In this document: one piece after another, positions 53,085-62,882 of the stretch
How the letters are laid out: each line of letters opens with the position of its first letter
How positions within the stretch are numbered: the stretch's first letter is position 1
DNA from: Bordetella holmesii ATCC 51541
GTDB taxonomy: Bacteria; Pseudomonadota; Gammaproteobacteria; Burkholderiales; Burkholderiaceae_B
Reading direction: 5' to 3'
Assembly: GCA_000612485.1 (NCBI GenBank)
Contig: CP007494.1
Coordinates: 1,550,001-1,614,000 of the forward strand
DNA: 64,000 nucleotides
Position numbers and translations under genes: made by a program
The notes under the pieces: model-generated
What the model saw: only the letters and a program-made list of their open reading frames with translations
The model's database searches: none
What the model was told of the DNA's origin: nothing

Positions 53085-54017
53085 TCAGGTTTCCAGGGGC
53101 CCGATCGTGACCCAGTAAGGGGTACGGGTGTGGACGGTGACCGGCAGCAAAGCGGGCAAGGCGCGCAGCACGCCGGCCGTGTTGTCGAGTTGGAAGGTGC
53201 CCGAGACGCGCAGTTGCGCCACGGCGGGATCGCAACGCACGATGCCGCGGCGGTGCCGGGCGATTTCGGCCGCGAACTCGGCCAGCGACATGTCGCGCGC
53301 CTGGAGCACGCCGCGCAGCCAGGCAGGCTGGCTGTCGGGGACCGTGGGCAGCGCGTGCAGAGCCGTGCTGTCGAACCAGGCGGTGCGCGGAGCGGGCATG
53401 GTGGCGGGTGAGCCGAACGCGGGCTGGACGCGCACATGGCCTTCGTAGACTTCCACGCGGCAGCCATCGTCCTGCAGGCGCAGGGCAAAACGCGCCTGCT
53501 GCGCCATGACCTGGCCTTGCGGCGTCTGGGCCACGCAGGCGCGGGCGCCGGCACGGACATAGATTTCGCCCACGCGCAGGCGCAGGCCATCGGGGGTGAG
53601 ATCCAGGGCCGTGGCGCTGTTGAGCGTGATCTGGGCGCCGTCGGGCAGCGTGATGTCGCGCCGCTCGCCGGGCGCGCTGCGGTATTCGGCGAACAGGCCG
53701 GCCTGCTCGCCGCCGCGCCAGGCGGCCCAGGCCGCCGGCGTGGCCAGGATGAGGCCGGCCAGGGATTTGAGGGCGGCGCGGCGGGCCTTGAAGGCCGGCC
53801 GGCCCAGGGTAGCGCGGGCCAGTTCGGGCGGCAGGCCGCCCAGCAGATCACTGACGCGCTGGGCGCGTTGCCAGGCCTGTTCGTGCAGCGCATTGCGCGC
53901 GCGCCAGCGTTCGCAGGCGGCCATGTCTTCGACACTGGCCTGCCCCGAGGCCAGTTGCATGAGCCAGCGGGCGGCTTCGCGGGCGACGCGGCGGTCTATC
54001 GTGCCTTCGGGATTCAT
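53085..54017 (-). CDS. hurR: FecR-type anti-sigma/sensor protein for haem signalling
   Basis: A 310-residue inner-membrane regulator with an N-terminal cytosolic anti-sigma segment (EAARWLMQLASGQASVEDMAACERWRA), one TM helix (ALKSLAGLILATPAAWAAW), the periplasmic FecR domain (RDITLPDGAQITLNSATALDL) and a C-terminal STN-like part. It receives the haem-occupied signal from the BhuR N-terminus and frees the sigma factor. Its start overlaps the hurI stop (ATGA). In B. pertussis/bronchiseptica the equivalents are hurI-hurR. With bhuR frameshifted the signal path may be broken. Confidence 0.9.
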   Translation of the reverse strand: MNPEGTIDRRVAREAARWLMQLASGQASVEDMAACERWRARNALHEQAWQRAQRVSDLLGGLPPELARATLGRPAFKARRAALKSLAGLILATPAAWAAWRGGEQAGLFAEYRSAPGERRDITLPDGAQITLNSATALDLTPDGLRLRVGEIYVRAGARACVAQTPQGQVMAQQARFALRLQDDGCRVEVYEGHVRVQPAFGSPATMPAPRTAWFDSTALHALPTVPDSQPAWLRGVLQARDMSLAEFAAEIARHRRGIVRCDPAVAQLRVSGTFQLDNTAGVLRALPALLPVTVHTRTPYWVTIGPLET

Positions 54018-54532
54018 GCGTCGTTCAGCGCCAGAATGCACTGCTCGTAGGCGCGCAGGATATGGCGCTGCACGGTGCGCACCGAAATCTGCAGTTGCTC
54101 GGCGATCTGGGCATGGGACAGGTGCTCGATCTGAGCCAGCAGGAAGGCCGTACGCGTTTTGGCCGGCAGGGCGGCGAGCAGGGCGTCGATCTGATCCAGG
54201 GTTTCGAGGACGAGCAGGCGCTGCTCAGGCGAGGGGGCGCATTCGAGCGGCAGCACCGCCAGCGCCTCTTCATAGGCGCGCTCCAGCGAGCGGCGCCGGT
54301 AGTGGTTCAGCAGCAGGCGCCCGGCGATCGTGACCAGATATGCCCGGGGTTCGCGCACGGCGGACAGCTCGCGGCGATGGCGCAGCACGCGCAGGAAAGT
54401 GTCCTGAGCGAGGTCGGCAGCATCGAAACTATTGCCGAGTTTCTTGCGCAACCAGCCATTGAGCCAGCCGTGGTGCTCGGCGTAGAGACGATGGACGTCG
54501 TCTTGGGAGGCGGAAAACACGTAAGCGCCCAT
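54014..54532 (-). CDS. hurI: ECF sigma factor for haem uptake
   Basis: A 172-residue FecI-type ECF sigma factor. Region 2 has LYAEHHGWLNGWLRKKLGNSFDAADLAQDTFLRVLR; region 4 has ALLAALPAKTRTAFLLAQIEHLSHAQIAEQLQISVRTVQRH. It directs RNA polymerase to the bhuR promoter when haem is sensed. A Fur-box-like sequence lies directly upstream (54537-54556), so iron starvation should be the first switch and haem the second. Confidence 0.93.
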   Translation of the reverse strand: MGAYVFSASQDDVHRLYAEHHGWLNGWLRKKLGNSFDAADLAQDTFLRVLRHRRELSAVREPRAYLVTIAGRLLLNHYRRRSLERAYEEALAVLPLECAPSPEQRLLVLETLDQIDALLAALPAKTRTAFLLAQIEHLSHAQIAEQLQISVRTVQRHILRAYEQCILALNDA

Positions 54533-54536
54533 TGTA

Positions 54537-54556
54537 AATGAAAATAACTCTCATTC
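54537..54556 (-). promoter_or_regulatory. Fur-box-like operator upstream of hurI
   Basis: The plus-strand sequence AATGAAAATAACTCTCATTC retains the inverted ATGA/TCAT spacing of Fur boxes and lies 5-24 bp from the hurI start. The region is markedly AT-rich for this genome. The rest of the gap to 54826 shows no gene I can support. Confidence 0.6.
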
Positions 54557-54826
54557 TATTAAATGATGGCGAAACTGCAATCGGAATTTGTCCCTCCCTG
54601 CCGGGCATCCGTCCTCGTCCCAAGTGGTGCGGGGCTTCTGCGGCGGATGCCTGAGAGGGAAAACCGGCTCTTGGCCGGGGGCTGTTTCAGCCGCTGTTGC
54701 CAAGTCGCAACAGACGACGCGTAAAGCTTCCGCCGCGTCGGACGTTGTTCTTTTCCCCAGGCGGCTATGCGAAAATGGCGCCACACCGGCCCTGTTGCCG
54801 CTGACCTTTTTAGGTATTACCCCACC

Positions 54827-55822
54827 TTGAAGCCCCTGCATTTGATCCGCTGCGCTCTGGCGAGCGCGGGGATGCTGTTGAGCCTGTCCGCGGCCGCGGC
54901 CCCGATCTTCGTGCTCAACTCGCTGAACGCCAACGTCAGCATCATTGACCCTGCCACCTATACCGAGTTGCGGCGTGTGCCGACTGGCAAGGAGCCGCAT
55001 CACCTCTATCTGACTCCCGACGAGAAATCGCTCATGGTGGCCAACGCCCTGAGCGATACCATCACGTTGATGGATCCGCGCACTGGCGAAATCCAGCGCA
55101 CGCTCACCGGCATTGTCGATCCCTATCAGTTGCGCTTTTCGCCCGACATGAAGTGGTTCGTCACGGCAGCCAACCGTCTGGACCACATCGACATCTATGA
55201 GTACAAGCCGCTAGGTCAGGGCAAGGGATTCGACCTCAAACTGGTCAAGCGCGTGTCGGCAGGCAAGACGCCGAGTCATATCGCCATCGACAGCAAGAGC
55301 AAGGTCACTTATGTGTCACTGCAAGACAGCGATCAGGTAATGGCGATAGACCTGGCCACGCAGAAGCCGCTGTGGACGATACCGGTGGGCAAGACGCCGG
55401 CCGATGTCTTCATCACCGCCGATGACAAGACACTGTTGGTGGCGCTGACCGGCGACAATTATGTCGAGGCGTACGACCTGACGGCCAGACCGGCCAAACT
55501 CATCAAGCGCATCAAGGCCGGCGCTGGCGCGCATGCCTTCCGTGCCCAGGGAGATGGCCGCCATCTGTTCGTGAGCAACCGCAGCGCCAACACGATCAGC
55601 CGCATCGACACGCGTGCGCTGGAGGTGACGGATACCTTCGCTGCGCCCGGCGGCCCGGATTGCATGGATGTGTCCAAGGACGGCAAACTGCTGTTTGTCA
55701 CGTCGCGCTGGGCGGGCAAGCTGACGATCATCGATCTCGAGAAGAAAACCGTCAGCAAACAGGTCCGCGTGGGCAAGTCCCCGCACGGGGTATGGACGCT
55801 GAATCATGCGCCGGCGCGCTGA
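54827..55822 (+). CDS. YncE-like beta-propeller protein
   Basis: A 331-residue periplasmic seven-bladed YVTN-repeat propeller. TTG 54827 gives a clean signal peptide (LIRCALASAGMLLSLSAAAA); an ATG at 54767 would add a charged 20-residue extension and is less likely. Repeats have the form VLNSLNANVSIIDPATY, MVANALSDTITLMDPRTG and FVSNRSANTISRIDTRAL. Such proteins bind DNA, metals or partner enzymes, and function is usually unknown. It overlaps the next gene by 17 bp, so the two are co-translated. Confidence 0.8.
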   Translation: MKPLHLIRCALASAGMLLSLSAAAAPIFVLNSLNANVSIIDPATYTELRRVPTGKEPHHLYLTPDEKSLMVANALSDTITLMDPRTGEIQRTLTGIVDPYQLRFSPDMKWFVTAANRLDHIDIYEYKPLGQGKGFDLKLVKRVSAGKTPSHIAIDSKSKVTYVSLQDSDQVMAIDLATQKPLWTIPVGKTPADVFITADDKTLLVALTGDNYVEAYDLTARPAKLIKRIKAGAGAHAFRAQGDGRHLFVSNRSANTISRIDTRALEVTDTFAAPGGPDCMDVSKDGKLLFVTSRWAGKLTIIDLEKKTVSKQVRVGKSPHGVWTLNHAPAR

Positions 55823-56609
55823 CAGACACCGGAGTCTGGCGGCCGGCCTGCTGGCCGCCGCGTTCTCGCAAACCCTGGCCGCGCCTGCGGCGGCCGTCTG
55901 TGAGAAGCCGGTTTATCTGACTTTCGATACCGGACACATGGGGGTGGCCAGGCATATTGCCGAGGTGCTCAAGCGCCAGGGCGTGCGCGCCACTTTCTTT
56001 TTGGCCAATGAGCGCACGCTCACCGACGGCAGCAGCCTGGATGCCCAATGGGCGCCCTGGTGGAAGACGATGGCGGCCCAGGGGCATGTGTTCGGGTCTC
56101 ATACCTACGATCATGTCTATTGGCGTGGCGATCTGCCGGACGGCAGGTTCCGTGTGCGTCCCAGCGCCGGACCCGACAATGGCAAGACCGCGACCTGGAC
56201 CGCGGCGCAGTACTGCGACGAGATCAAACGGTCTGCGAAACGGTTCACTGAGATGACGGGCAAGACCCTGTTGCCGCTATACCGCGCGCCGGGCGGCAAA
56301 GCATCGCCCGCCCTGCTGGCGGCCGCTCGCCAATGCGGTTTCGCCCACGTTGGCTGGGCCGATGCCGGATTCCTGGGAGACGAGCTGCCCAGCGACAAGT
56401 ACCCCAACACCGCGTTGCTCGAGCAAGCCTTGCGACGCATCCGGCCAGGGGATATTCTGCTTGCGCACCTGGGCATCTGGTCGCGCAAGGATCCGTGGGC
56501 GCCGGCAGTGCTCGAGCCCTTGATCACCGGCTTGAAGGCCAAGGGCTTTTGTTTTGCCACGCTCGATACGCATCCGGCGTATGTCTCGTGGCTTGCCACG
56601 CATCATTGA
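55806..56609 (+). CDS. Polysaccharide deacetylase-family protein
   Basis: A 267-residue secreted NodB-fold protein. An Arg-rich signal peptide (SLAAGLLAAAFSQTLA) precedes motif 1 VYLTFDTGHMG, where the usual Asp-Asp is Asp-Thr, motif 2 GSHTYDH with both metal His, motif 3 LPLYRAPGG, and late motifs WADAGFLGDELP and DILLAHLG. It would remove N-acetyl groups from a cell-surface polysaccharide or peptidoglycan. The changed second Asp may define a subfamily. It lies in a three-gene run with the propeller gene and the hydroxylase. Confidence 0.85.
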   Translation: MRRRADRHRSLAAGLLAAAFSQTLAAPAAAVCEKPVYLTFDTGHMGVARHIAEVLKRQGVRATFFLANERTLTDGSSLDAQWAPWWKTMAAQGHVFGSHTYDHVYWRGDLPDGRFRVRPSAGPDNGKTATWTAAQYCDEIKRSAKRFTEMTGKTLLPLYRAPGGKASPALLAAARQCGFAHVGWADAGFLGDELPSDKYPNTALLEQALRRIRPGDILLAHLGIWSRKDPWAPAVLEPLITGLKAKGFCFATLDTHPAYVSWLATHH

Positions 56610-56615
56610 TCCCCC

Positions 56616-57611
56616 ATGGAAACACTCAGCCAGCTGTTTTCACAATGCCAGGAATGGCTGTTCGAAGCCGTTGTGCAGCCGCTGCTCTTTCATCTTGGCC
56701 TGGCCAGCATCATCGAAGACGCCTATGACGGCACGATGTGGCTGTTGGTCGGCCTGATTCAGATCGTCATCATGGTGACGGTGTTCGGGGCGCTGGAGCG
56801 TTGGAGGCCCGTCGAGGCGGTACGTGATCGCCAGCAGGTTTTCGTGGACGTGCTGTACACCCTGGTGCATCGTCTGGGGCTGTTCCGGATTCTGTTGTTC
56901 TTCACGATCGAGCCGCTCTGGGATGGCGTTTTCGGTACGCTGCATACCTGGGGCCTGGCAACCTTCCAGCTTGATCAGATATGGCCCGGGGTCACCGACG
57001 GGCCCTGGACCAGCCTGCTGCTTTACCTGTTGATCTTCGACCTGGTGGATTACTTCTACCATCGCGCGCAGCATCGTTTCGCCTGGCTCTGGGCGCTGCA
57101 CGCGTTGCATCACAGCCAGCAGCAGATGACACTCTGGAGCGACAACCGCAACCATCTTCTCGATGACATGTTGCGCGATGTAGTCATCGTGCTGGTTTCG
57201 CAGTTGATCGGCGTGCCACCGGCGCAGTTCGTGGCGGTAGTCGCCATCACGCAGCTCACCGAAAGCCTGTCGCATGCCAATCTGCGCGCCAGCTTTGGGT
57301 GGCTGGGTGCGCGCCTGATCGTCGGGCCGCGCTTTCATCGTCAGCATCATTCGATCGCGTATGACGCTTCGGCGCCGGCGCCGGGGCCGGCGGGCGGCTA
57401 CAACTTTGCCGCCCTGTTCCCGGTCTGGGACATGCTGTTTCGCACCGCACGCTTCGATGGCGACTATGGGCCAACCGGCATACATGACCAGTTGCCGCAA
57501 GGCGGCAGCCGGGACTACGGACGAGGTTTCTGGGCCCAGCAATGGCTGGGCATGAAACGGCTATGTGCGCGGTCTAGGTCGCGGCGCTCGGATCGTGCGC
57601 CTGCTTCTTGA
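56616..57611 (+). CDS. Sterol desaturase/fatty-acid hydroxylase superfamily membrane protein
   Basis: A 331-residue integral membrane di-iron enzyme. Four or more TM helices carry the histidine boxes: YFYHRAQHRFAWLWALHALHHS (HxxxH and HxxHH) and RFHRQHHS, plus an earlier His at HRLG. It may hydroxylate or desaturate a lipid such as a hopanoid or fatty acyl chain. It starts 6 bp after the deacetylase, suggesting co-transcription and perhaps joint envelope modification. Its last 38 bp overlap the convergent thioesterase gene, and the Arg/Ser-rich tail is atypical. Confidence 0.85.
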   Translation: METLSQLFSQCQEWLFEAVVQPLLFHLGLASIIEDAYDGTMWLLVGLIQIVIMVTVFGALERWRPVEAVRDRQQVFVDVLYTLVHRLGLFRILLFFTIEPLWDGVFGTLHTWGLATFQLDQIWPGVTDGPWTSLLLYLLIFDLVDYFYHRAQHRFAWLWALHALHHSQQQMTLWSDNRNHLLDDMLRDVVIVLVSQLIGVPPAQFVAVVAITQLTESLSHANLRASFGWLGARLIVGPRFHRQHHSIAYDASAPAPGPAGGYNFAALFPVWDMLFRTARFDGDYGPTGIHDQLPQGGSRDYGRGFWAQQWLGMKRLCARSRSRRSDRAPAS

Positions 57612-58080
57612 TGGCGCCGTGGCGGTTTTCCATTTCCTGACGCAGGGCGCGGCGCTGTTTGGCGGCTTCGAATCGTTGCCGTTCCTCGAGCGTGCGTAGC
57701 TCCAGCGCCGGTACGGCGGTGGGCTGGCCCTGTTCGTCGACGGCCACCATGGTGAAATAACAGCTGTTGGTGTGGCGCACCAGCTTGCGCCGGATGTCCT
57801 CGGTCACGACTTTGATGCCCACCTCCATGGAGGTGCGCCCGGTGTAATTGACCGCGGCCAGGAACGTGACCAGCTCGCCCACATGGATGGGCTCGCGAAA
57901 CACCACCTGATCGACCGAGAGCGTGACGACGTAGTGGCCGGCGTACCGGCTCGCACAGGCGTAGGCCACCTGATCCAGATATTTGAGAATGGTGCCGCCG
58001 TGCACATTGCCTGAGAAATTCGCCATGTCCGGCGTCATCAGGATGGTCATCGAAAGCTGGTGGCTGAAAGCGTCTTCCAT
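57574..58080 (-). CDS. Acyl-CoA thioesterase (hotdog fold, YciA/BACH type)
   Basis: A 168-residue cytosolic hotdog thioesterase. It has ILMTPDMANFSGNVHGGTILKYLDQVAYACA with the catalytic Asn/His-Gly-Gly and Asp, DQVVFREPIHVGELV, NYTGRTSMEVGIKV and FTMVAVDEQGQP. It hydrolyses acyl-CoA. The start MEDAFSHQLS fits family length; the frame is open upstream to 58266. The C-terminal 38 bp overlap the convergent hydroxylase gene. Confidence 0.88.
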   Translation of the reverse strand: MEDAFSHQLSMTILMTPDMANFSGNVHGGTILKYLDQVAYACASRYAGHYVVTLSVDQVVFREPIHVGELVTFLAAVNYTGRTSMEVGIKVVTEDIRRKLVRHTNSCYFTMVAVDEQGQPTAVPALELRTLEERQRFEAAKQRRALRQEMENRHGAIKKQAHDPSAAT

Positions 58081-58118
58081 GATGATCTTGCAAGTGGGAA
58101 AGCGGCTATCGTACCCGG

Positions 58119-59578
58119 CTATTGCTGCGTGGCGGTGCCGTCCGGCGTGCTTATCGGCTGCGCGGCGCGCAGCGCCGGCGGATTCCAGCGGCCATCCAGT
58201 GCCGCCGCCGCGGGCAGGTATACCCTCAGCAAGATGTTGACGTCTGGTCCGGACAGGGGCAGCCAATTGTCGCGGTCGGCCTCGGGTGGGGGCGCCTCCT
58301 GCAGATAAAGCTCCAGCGATCCGTCGGGATTAAAGCGCAACGGATCCCGGTCGCCCACGCTCTGGCGCCGGGGCGCATCGGCGAGCGGCTGGCCCCGAGC
58401 ATCGAAGGCGGCCAGCCTCCAGAACCCGTCTCCCGGCGGCAGCTCGTCGGGTTCGAAGCGCAGGACATAGCGCTTGCCGGCATCGATGGGCAGCCCATCG
58501 GCATCGCTTGCCAAGCGCAGCACCAGCACATCCTCGGCCAGTTCCACGCCGGGTTGGCGCCAAGCCATGTTTGCCCGCTTGAGGTAGGCGCTGCCGTAGG
58601 CACCTATCGCCTGCCGTTCGGCCACCCATCCGTGCGCGGCCGGTTGCGGCGCCAGGGCTGCGATGTATGCCGGCCCTACGCTAGCGGCATGGCGCAGGGC
58701 TTGCTGCACGCCATTGTCCTGGCGCGCGCGAAATCAAACTGCTGACCGGGGATGACACCGACACGGCGCAAGCGTGCCAGCATGGGTTGATCGATGGCGT
58801 GGGGCGGTGTTTTGCGCAGCAGTTCCGCGGCATAGCTGAAAAACGCGTCGGCCGGCATCGTAGCCAGCAACTGAGCGACCGGTGTGGTCGCATCCAGCTT
58901 TGGATCGGAAGTCAACTGCATGGATTGCGCGCCTCGATTCCAGTCCTGCAGCGGCGTCAGAATGAAGGCGTCCTGCAATTGCTGCGTCTCGCCGGCCTCG
59001 CCTGCCTGCAACAGACCTCGTAGCCAGACCTGCGGGGTCGGCGCGCCGATGCGTTGCATGCCCGCCGGCAATGGTGTCATCCAGCCGGGTGGCACCACCG
59101 CGTAATTGCCGCGCCCCGTGCCGGTGCTGCGCTTGCCCACCGTGGCGAAGGCATCGCTCCAGAGGTCATGCAGCGTCAGGGTATAGAGCCTGCCTTGAGT
59201 GGGCGGCACAGAAATCACCACTGGGCCGGCACTCAAGTCCAGCCAGGCGCTCAGGCGCAGCATGTCGGCATGGGGCCAGGCCGAGCCCGCGGCCTGGCCG
59301 CGCTGCATCCAGAAGCGGTTGGCCGCCGCGTGCCCGGGCAGCTGGGCTGTCTTGGGCGAGATGGCCTGGCGTCGCATCAAGTCCATCGACACCAGAGGAT
59401 AGAGATACACGTAGGCGTCCAGCGCCAGGCGCTGCATCTCGGCGGCGGCGGGCGAGAGCGCGGATGCGGGCGCGGCGTGAGCCTGGCCTGGCGCGGGCGC
59501 AAGCATGACGGCCAGCGTCAGAGCCGCCGCGCACAGCCCGCGCATCCGAGCGGCAGAATCAATAATGAATTTTCTTCC
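58119..59578 (-). pseudogene. DUF1254/DUF1214-type secreted protein, frameshifted
   Basis: A secreted protein with a signal peptide (MRGLCAAALTLAVMLAPAPGQAHA), then a DUF1254-like domain (ALDAYVYLYPLVSMDLMRRQ, NRFWMQRG, DMLRLSAWLDLSAGPVVISVP, YTLTLHDLWSDAFATVG). In a different frame follows the DUF1214-like end (QAIGAYGSAYLKRANMAW, YVLRFEPDELPPGDGFW, DNWLPLSG, LLRVYLP). The frames meet at about 58720-58732 in a GCGCGCG run where one base is missing (expected FARAQDNGVQQALRHA). Function is unknown in the family. The start is ambiguous; 59578 (MGRKFIID) is one of several ATGs. Confidence 0.78.
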
Positions 59579-59803
59579 CATTCGCATCGAAAAAGAGGGA
59601 GGCATGGCCGGCATCGTATCAGTGCCGCGCAGCGCTAAAATCGCCGAATACACCGCCTTCTTGATCTATATCGTTGTTTGTGCGGTGCGCAATTGATATA
59701 GGCGTTGCAAGCATCCTATACTGCCTGTATCACCGACGTCTGTCGTGTCTTTACAAGAGGCAGAAGCGGGCGTCAGTTTCCTCCACCCAGAAGGGAGTGC
59801 TTC

Positions 59804-62800
59804 ATGCTCAACATGAATCGCCGCCAGTTCTTCAAGGTGACAGGGTCGACGCTGGCCGGTTCGAGCCTGGCAATGTTGGGCGTCGCGCCCGGCAACGCCA
59901 TGGCCGAAGTGCGCCAGTACAAGCTTGCGCGCATGAAAGAAACGCGCAACACCTGTCCCTACTGTTCGGTCGCCTGTGGCATCTTGATGTACGGGCTTGG
60001 CCACGGCGCCAAGAACGCCAAGGCCAGTATCGTTCACATCGAAGGCGATGCCGATCATCCGGTCAACCGCGGGACCCTCTGTCCCAAGGGGGCTGGCCTG
60101 ATCGATTTCATTCACAGCCCCAATCGCCTTACCTATCCGGAGTACCGCGCGCCGGGCTCGGATAAATGGCAGCGTGTGTCCTGGGACGAGGCGATGACGC
60201 GCATCGCCAAGCTCATGAAGGACGACCGCGACGCCAACTTCGTGCAGAAGACGGCTGACGGCAAGACCGTCAATCGCTGGCTGACCACCGGCATGCTTGC
60301 GGCGTCGGCCAGCAGCAACGAGGTCGGCTACATCACGCACAAAGTTGTGCGCAGCATGGGAATGCTTGCATTCGACAACCAAGCTCGTGTCTGACATGGT
60401 CCGACGGTGGCAGGTCTTGCCCCGACGTTTGGCCGTGGAGCGATGACGAACCATTGGGTCGACATCAAGAATGCGGATGTAGTGCTGATCATGGGTGGCA
60501 ATGCCGCCGAGGCCCACCCTTGCGGGTTCAAATGGGTCACGGAAGCCAAAGCCCATAACAAAGCCAAATTGCTGGTCGTGGACCCGCGCTTTACGCGCTC
60601 GGCGTCCGTGGCGGATTTCTACGCGCCCATACGTACCGGAACGGATATCGTCTTTCTGGGTGGGGTGATCCATTACCTGCTCGAAAACGACAAGGTCCAG
60701 CACGAGTACGTACGCAACTACACCGACTTCTCGTTCATCGTTCGCGAGGACTTCGCGTTCGAAGATGGCATCTACTCGGGCTACAACCCCGAGAAGCGCA
60801 GTTATGACAAAGCCTCGTGGGATTACGAGCGCGGTGAGGACGGCTTCGTCAAGACCGACCCGACACTGCAGCACCCGCGCTCGGTCTACCAGTTGCTCAA
60901 GCAGCACTATGCGCGCTATACGCCCGAGATGGTCGAGCGCGTCTGTGGCACGCCGGTGGACAAGTTCCATCACGTCTGCGAGACACTCGCGTCGACGGCC
61001 ACGACCGATCGGGCAGCCACCATCCTGTATGCACTGGGCTGGACGCAACACTCCATCGGCTCGCAGATCATTCGCACCGGCGCCATGCTGCAACTGCTGC
61101 TGGGCAATATCGGCGTGGCTGGCGGTGGCATGAATGCGCTGCGCGGCCACTCCAACATCCAGGGGCTGACCGATCTGGGGTTGATATCCAATCTGCTGCC
61201 GGGCTACATGACGCTGCCCAATGAGGGCGAGCAGGATTTCGGCAAGTACATCGACGTACGTGCGCAAAAGCCGCTGCGCCCCAACCAGTTGAGCTATTGG
61301 CAGAATTACAAGAAGTTCCACGTCAGCCTCATGAAGGCCTGGTGGGGCGCAGCCGCCACGGCGGAAAACAACTGGGGCTACGACTATCTGCCCAAGCTGG
61401 ACAAGCTCTACGACATGCTGCAGACGTACGAGCTGATGAATCAGGGCAAGGTCAATGGCTATATCTGCCAGGGCTTCAATCCGCTTGCCGCCGCGCCCAA
61501 TAAAGCCAAGATGACCGCGGGCTTCTCCAAGCTCAAGTTCCTGGTCATCATGGATCCGCTGGCCACCGAAACGTCGGAATTCTGGCGCAACGTGGGCGAG
61601 CACAACGACGTCGATTCGAGCAAGATCCAGACTGAAGTCTTCCGGTTGCCCACCACCTGTTTTGCCGAGGAAGAAGGCGCATTGGTCAATTCCGGCCGCT
61701 GGTTGCAGTGGCATTGGAAGGGGGCCGAGCCTCCGGGCGAGGCGCGCAGCGATATCGAGATCATGTCCGATCTCTATACCCGCATGCGCGAGATGTATCG
61801 CAAGGATGGCGGCGTTTATCCCGATCCCATCGTCAACCTGTCCTGGCCGTATTCCAATCCGGAAAGCCCCACTGCGGTGGAGTTGGCCAAGGAGTACAAC
61901 GGCCGTGCGCTCGTTGACCTGACCGACCCCAAGGATCCCACCCGCGTGACGCGCAAGGGCGGCGAGCAGTTGGCCGGGTTTGCCGAATTGCGCGACGACG
62001 GTACGACCGCCAGCGGCTGCTGGATTTTCGCGGGTGCCTGGACCGAGGCCGGCAACCTCATGGCTCGCCGCGACAATAGCGATCCCACCGGCATCGGGCA
62101 GACCCTGAACTGGGCCTGGGCGTGGCCGGCCAATCGCCGGGTGCTCTATAACCGTGCGTCCTGCGACGTCGAAGGCAAGCCCTTCAATCCGCGCCGCAGC
62201 CTGATCTCCTGGAACGGCAAGGCCTGGACGGGTGCCGATATTCCGGACTTCAAGGGCGACGAGAATCCTGCCGGTGGCATGGGTCCTTTCATCATGAACC
62301 CCGAGGGTGTGGCTCGCTTTTTCGCCCGCGGCGGCATGGCCGAAGGCCCCTTCCCCGAGCACTACGAGCCCTTCGAGAATCCGCTGGGTTACAACCCGCT
62401 GCATCCCAAGCAGCCGTTGGCCATCAGCAATCCGGCCGCGCGCGTGTTCAAGTCGGACCTCGAAGCCATGGGCCGAGTGGAGGACTTTCCGTATGTGGCC
62501 ACCACCTACCGCCTGACCGAGCATTTCCATTACTGGACCAAGAACGTCAGGCTCAATGCCATCCTGCAGCCCGAGCAATTCGTCGAGATCGGCGAGGCGC
62601 TGGCCAAGGAACTGGGCATCGCCAACGGTTCACGAGTGAGAGTCTCGTCCAAACGCGGCCATATCACGGCCGTGGCGCTGGTGACCAAGCGGATCAAGGC
62701 GCTGACCGTCGAAGGCCGCACCGTGCACCAGGTGGGCATTCCCATTCACTGGGGCTTCGTGGGGATCGCAAAACCCGGCTTTCTGGCCAATACGCTGACG

Positions 62801-62872
62801 CCTTTCGTGGGCGACGGCAATAGTCAGACGCCCGAGTTCAAGTCCTTCCTGGTCAAGGTCGAGAAGGCATAG
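59804..62872 (+). CDS. fdoG: Formate dehydrogenase alpha subunit, selenocysteine-containing
   Basis: A 1022-residue molybdopterin enzyme (E. coli FdnG/FdoG are about 1015). After AAGGGAG, a twin-arginine signal ([17 protein letters not shown]) precedes the 4Fe-4S motif CPYCSVACG and CPKGAG. The frame contains one TGA at 60392-60394 in the context DNQARV-TGA-HGPTV, exactly the selenocysteine position of FdnG, followed by the expected hairpin. Downstream [60 protein letters not shown] and the C-terminal [15 protein letters not shown] match FdnG throughout. It oxidises formate in the periplasm with electrons passed to the beta and gamma subunits. fdnG versus fdoG cannot be separated. Confidence 0.95.
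60392..60435 (+). promoter_or_regulatory. Selenocysteine TGA codon with bacterial SECIS element
   Basis: The TGA is followed 14 nt later by the stem-loop GGCA-GGTCT-TGCC (60409-60421). The GGUCU apical loop and its distance from the UGA match the E. coli fdnG/fdhF SelB-binding hairpin. This supports recoding to selenocysteine rather than a disrupted gene. Confidence 0.92.
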
Positions 62873-62882
62873 GAGTCAAGTT

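Noticed and set aside
54560-54826. Possible riboswitch (a CTGAGAGGG motif resembling part of a TPP element)
   Set aside because: The remaining conserved TPP segments are absent, and the downstream gene is a propeller protein with no thiamine link.
59666-62578. A 970-codon open frame on the minus strand
   Set aside because: It is exactly antisense to the formate dehydrogenase gene, has no family motifs and reflects high-GC codon bias in the opposite strand.
60395-62872. Separate formate dehydrogenase fragment beginning at GTG 60407
   Set aside because: The upstream frame is continuous through the Sec-TGA, so this is not a separate gene or a pseudogene fragment.
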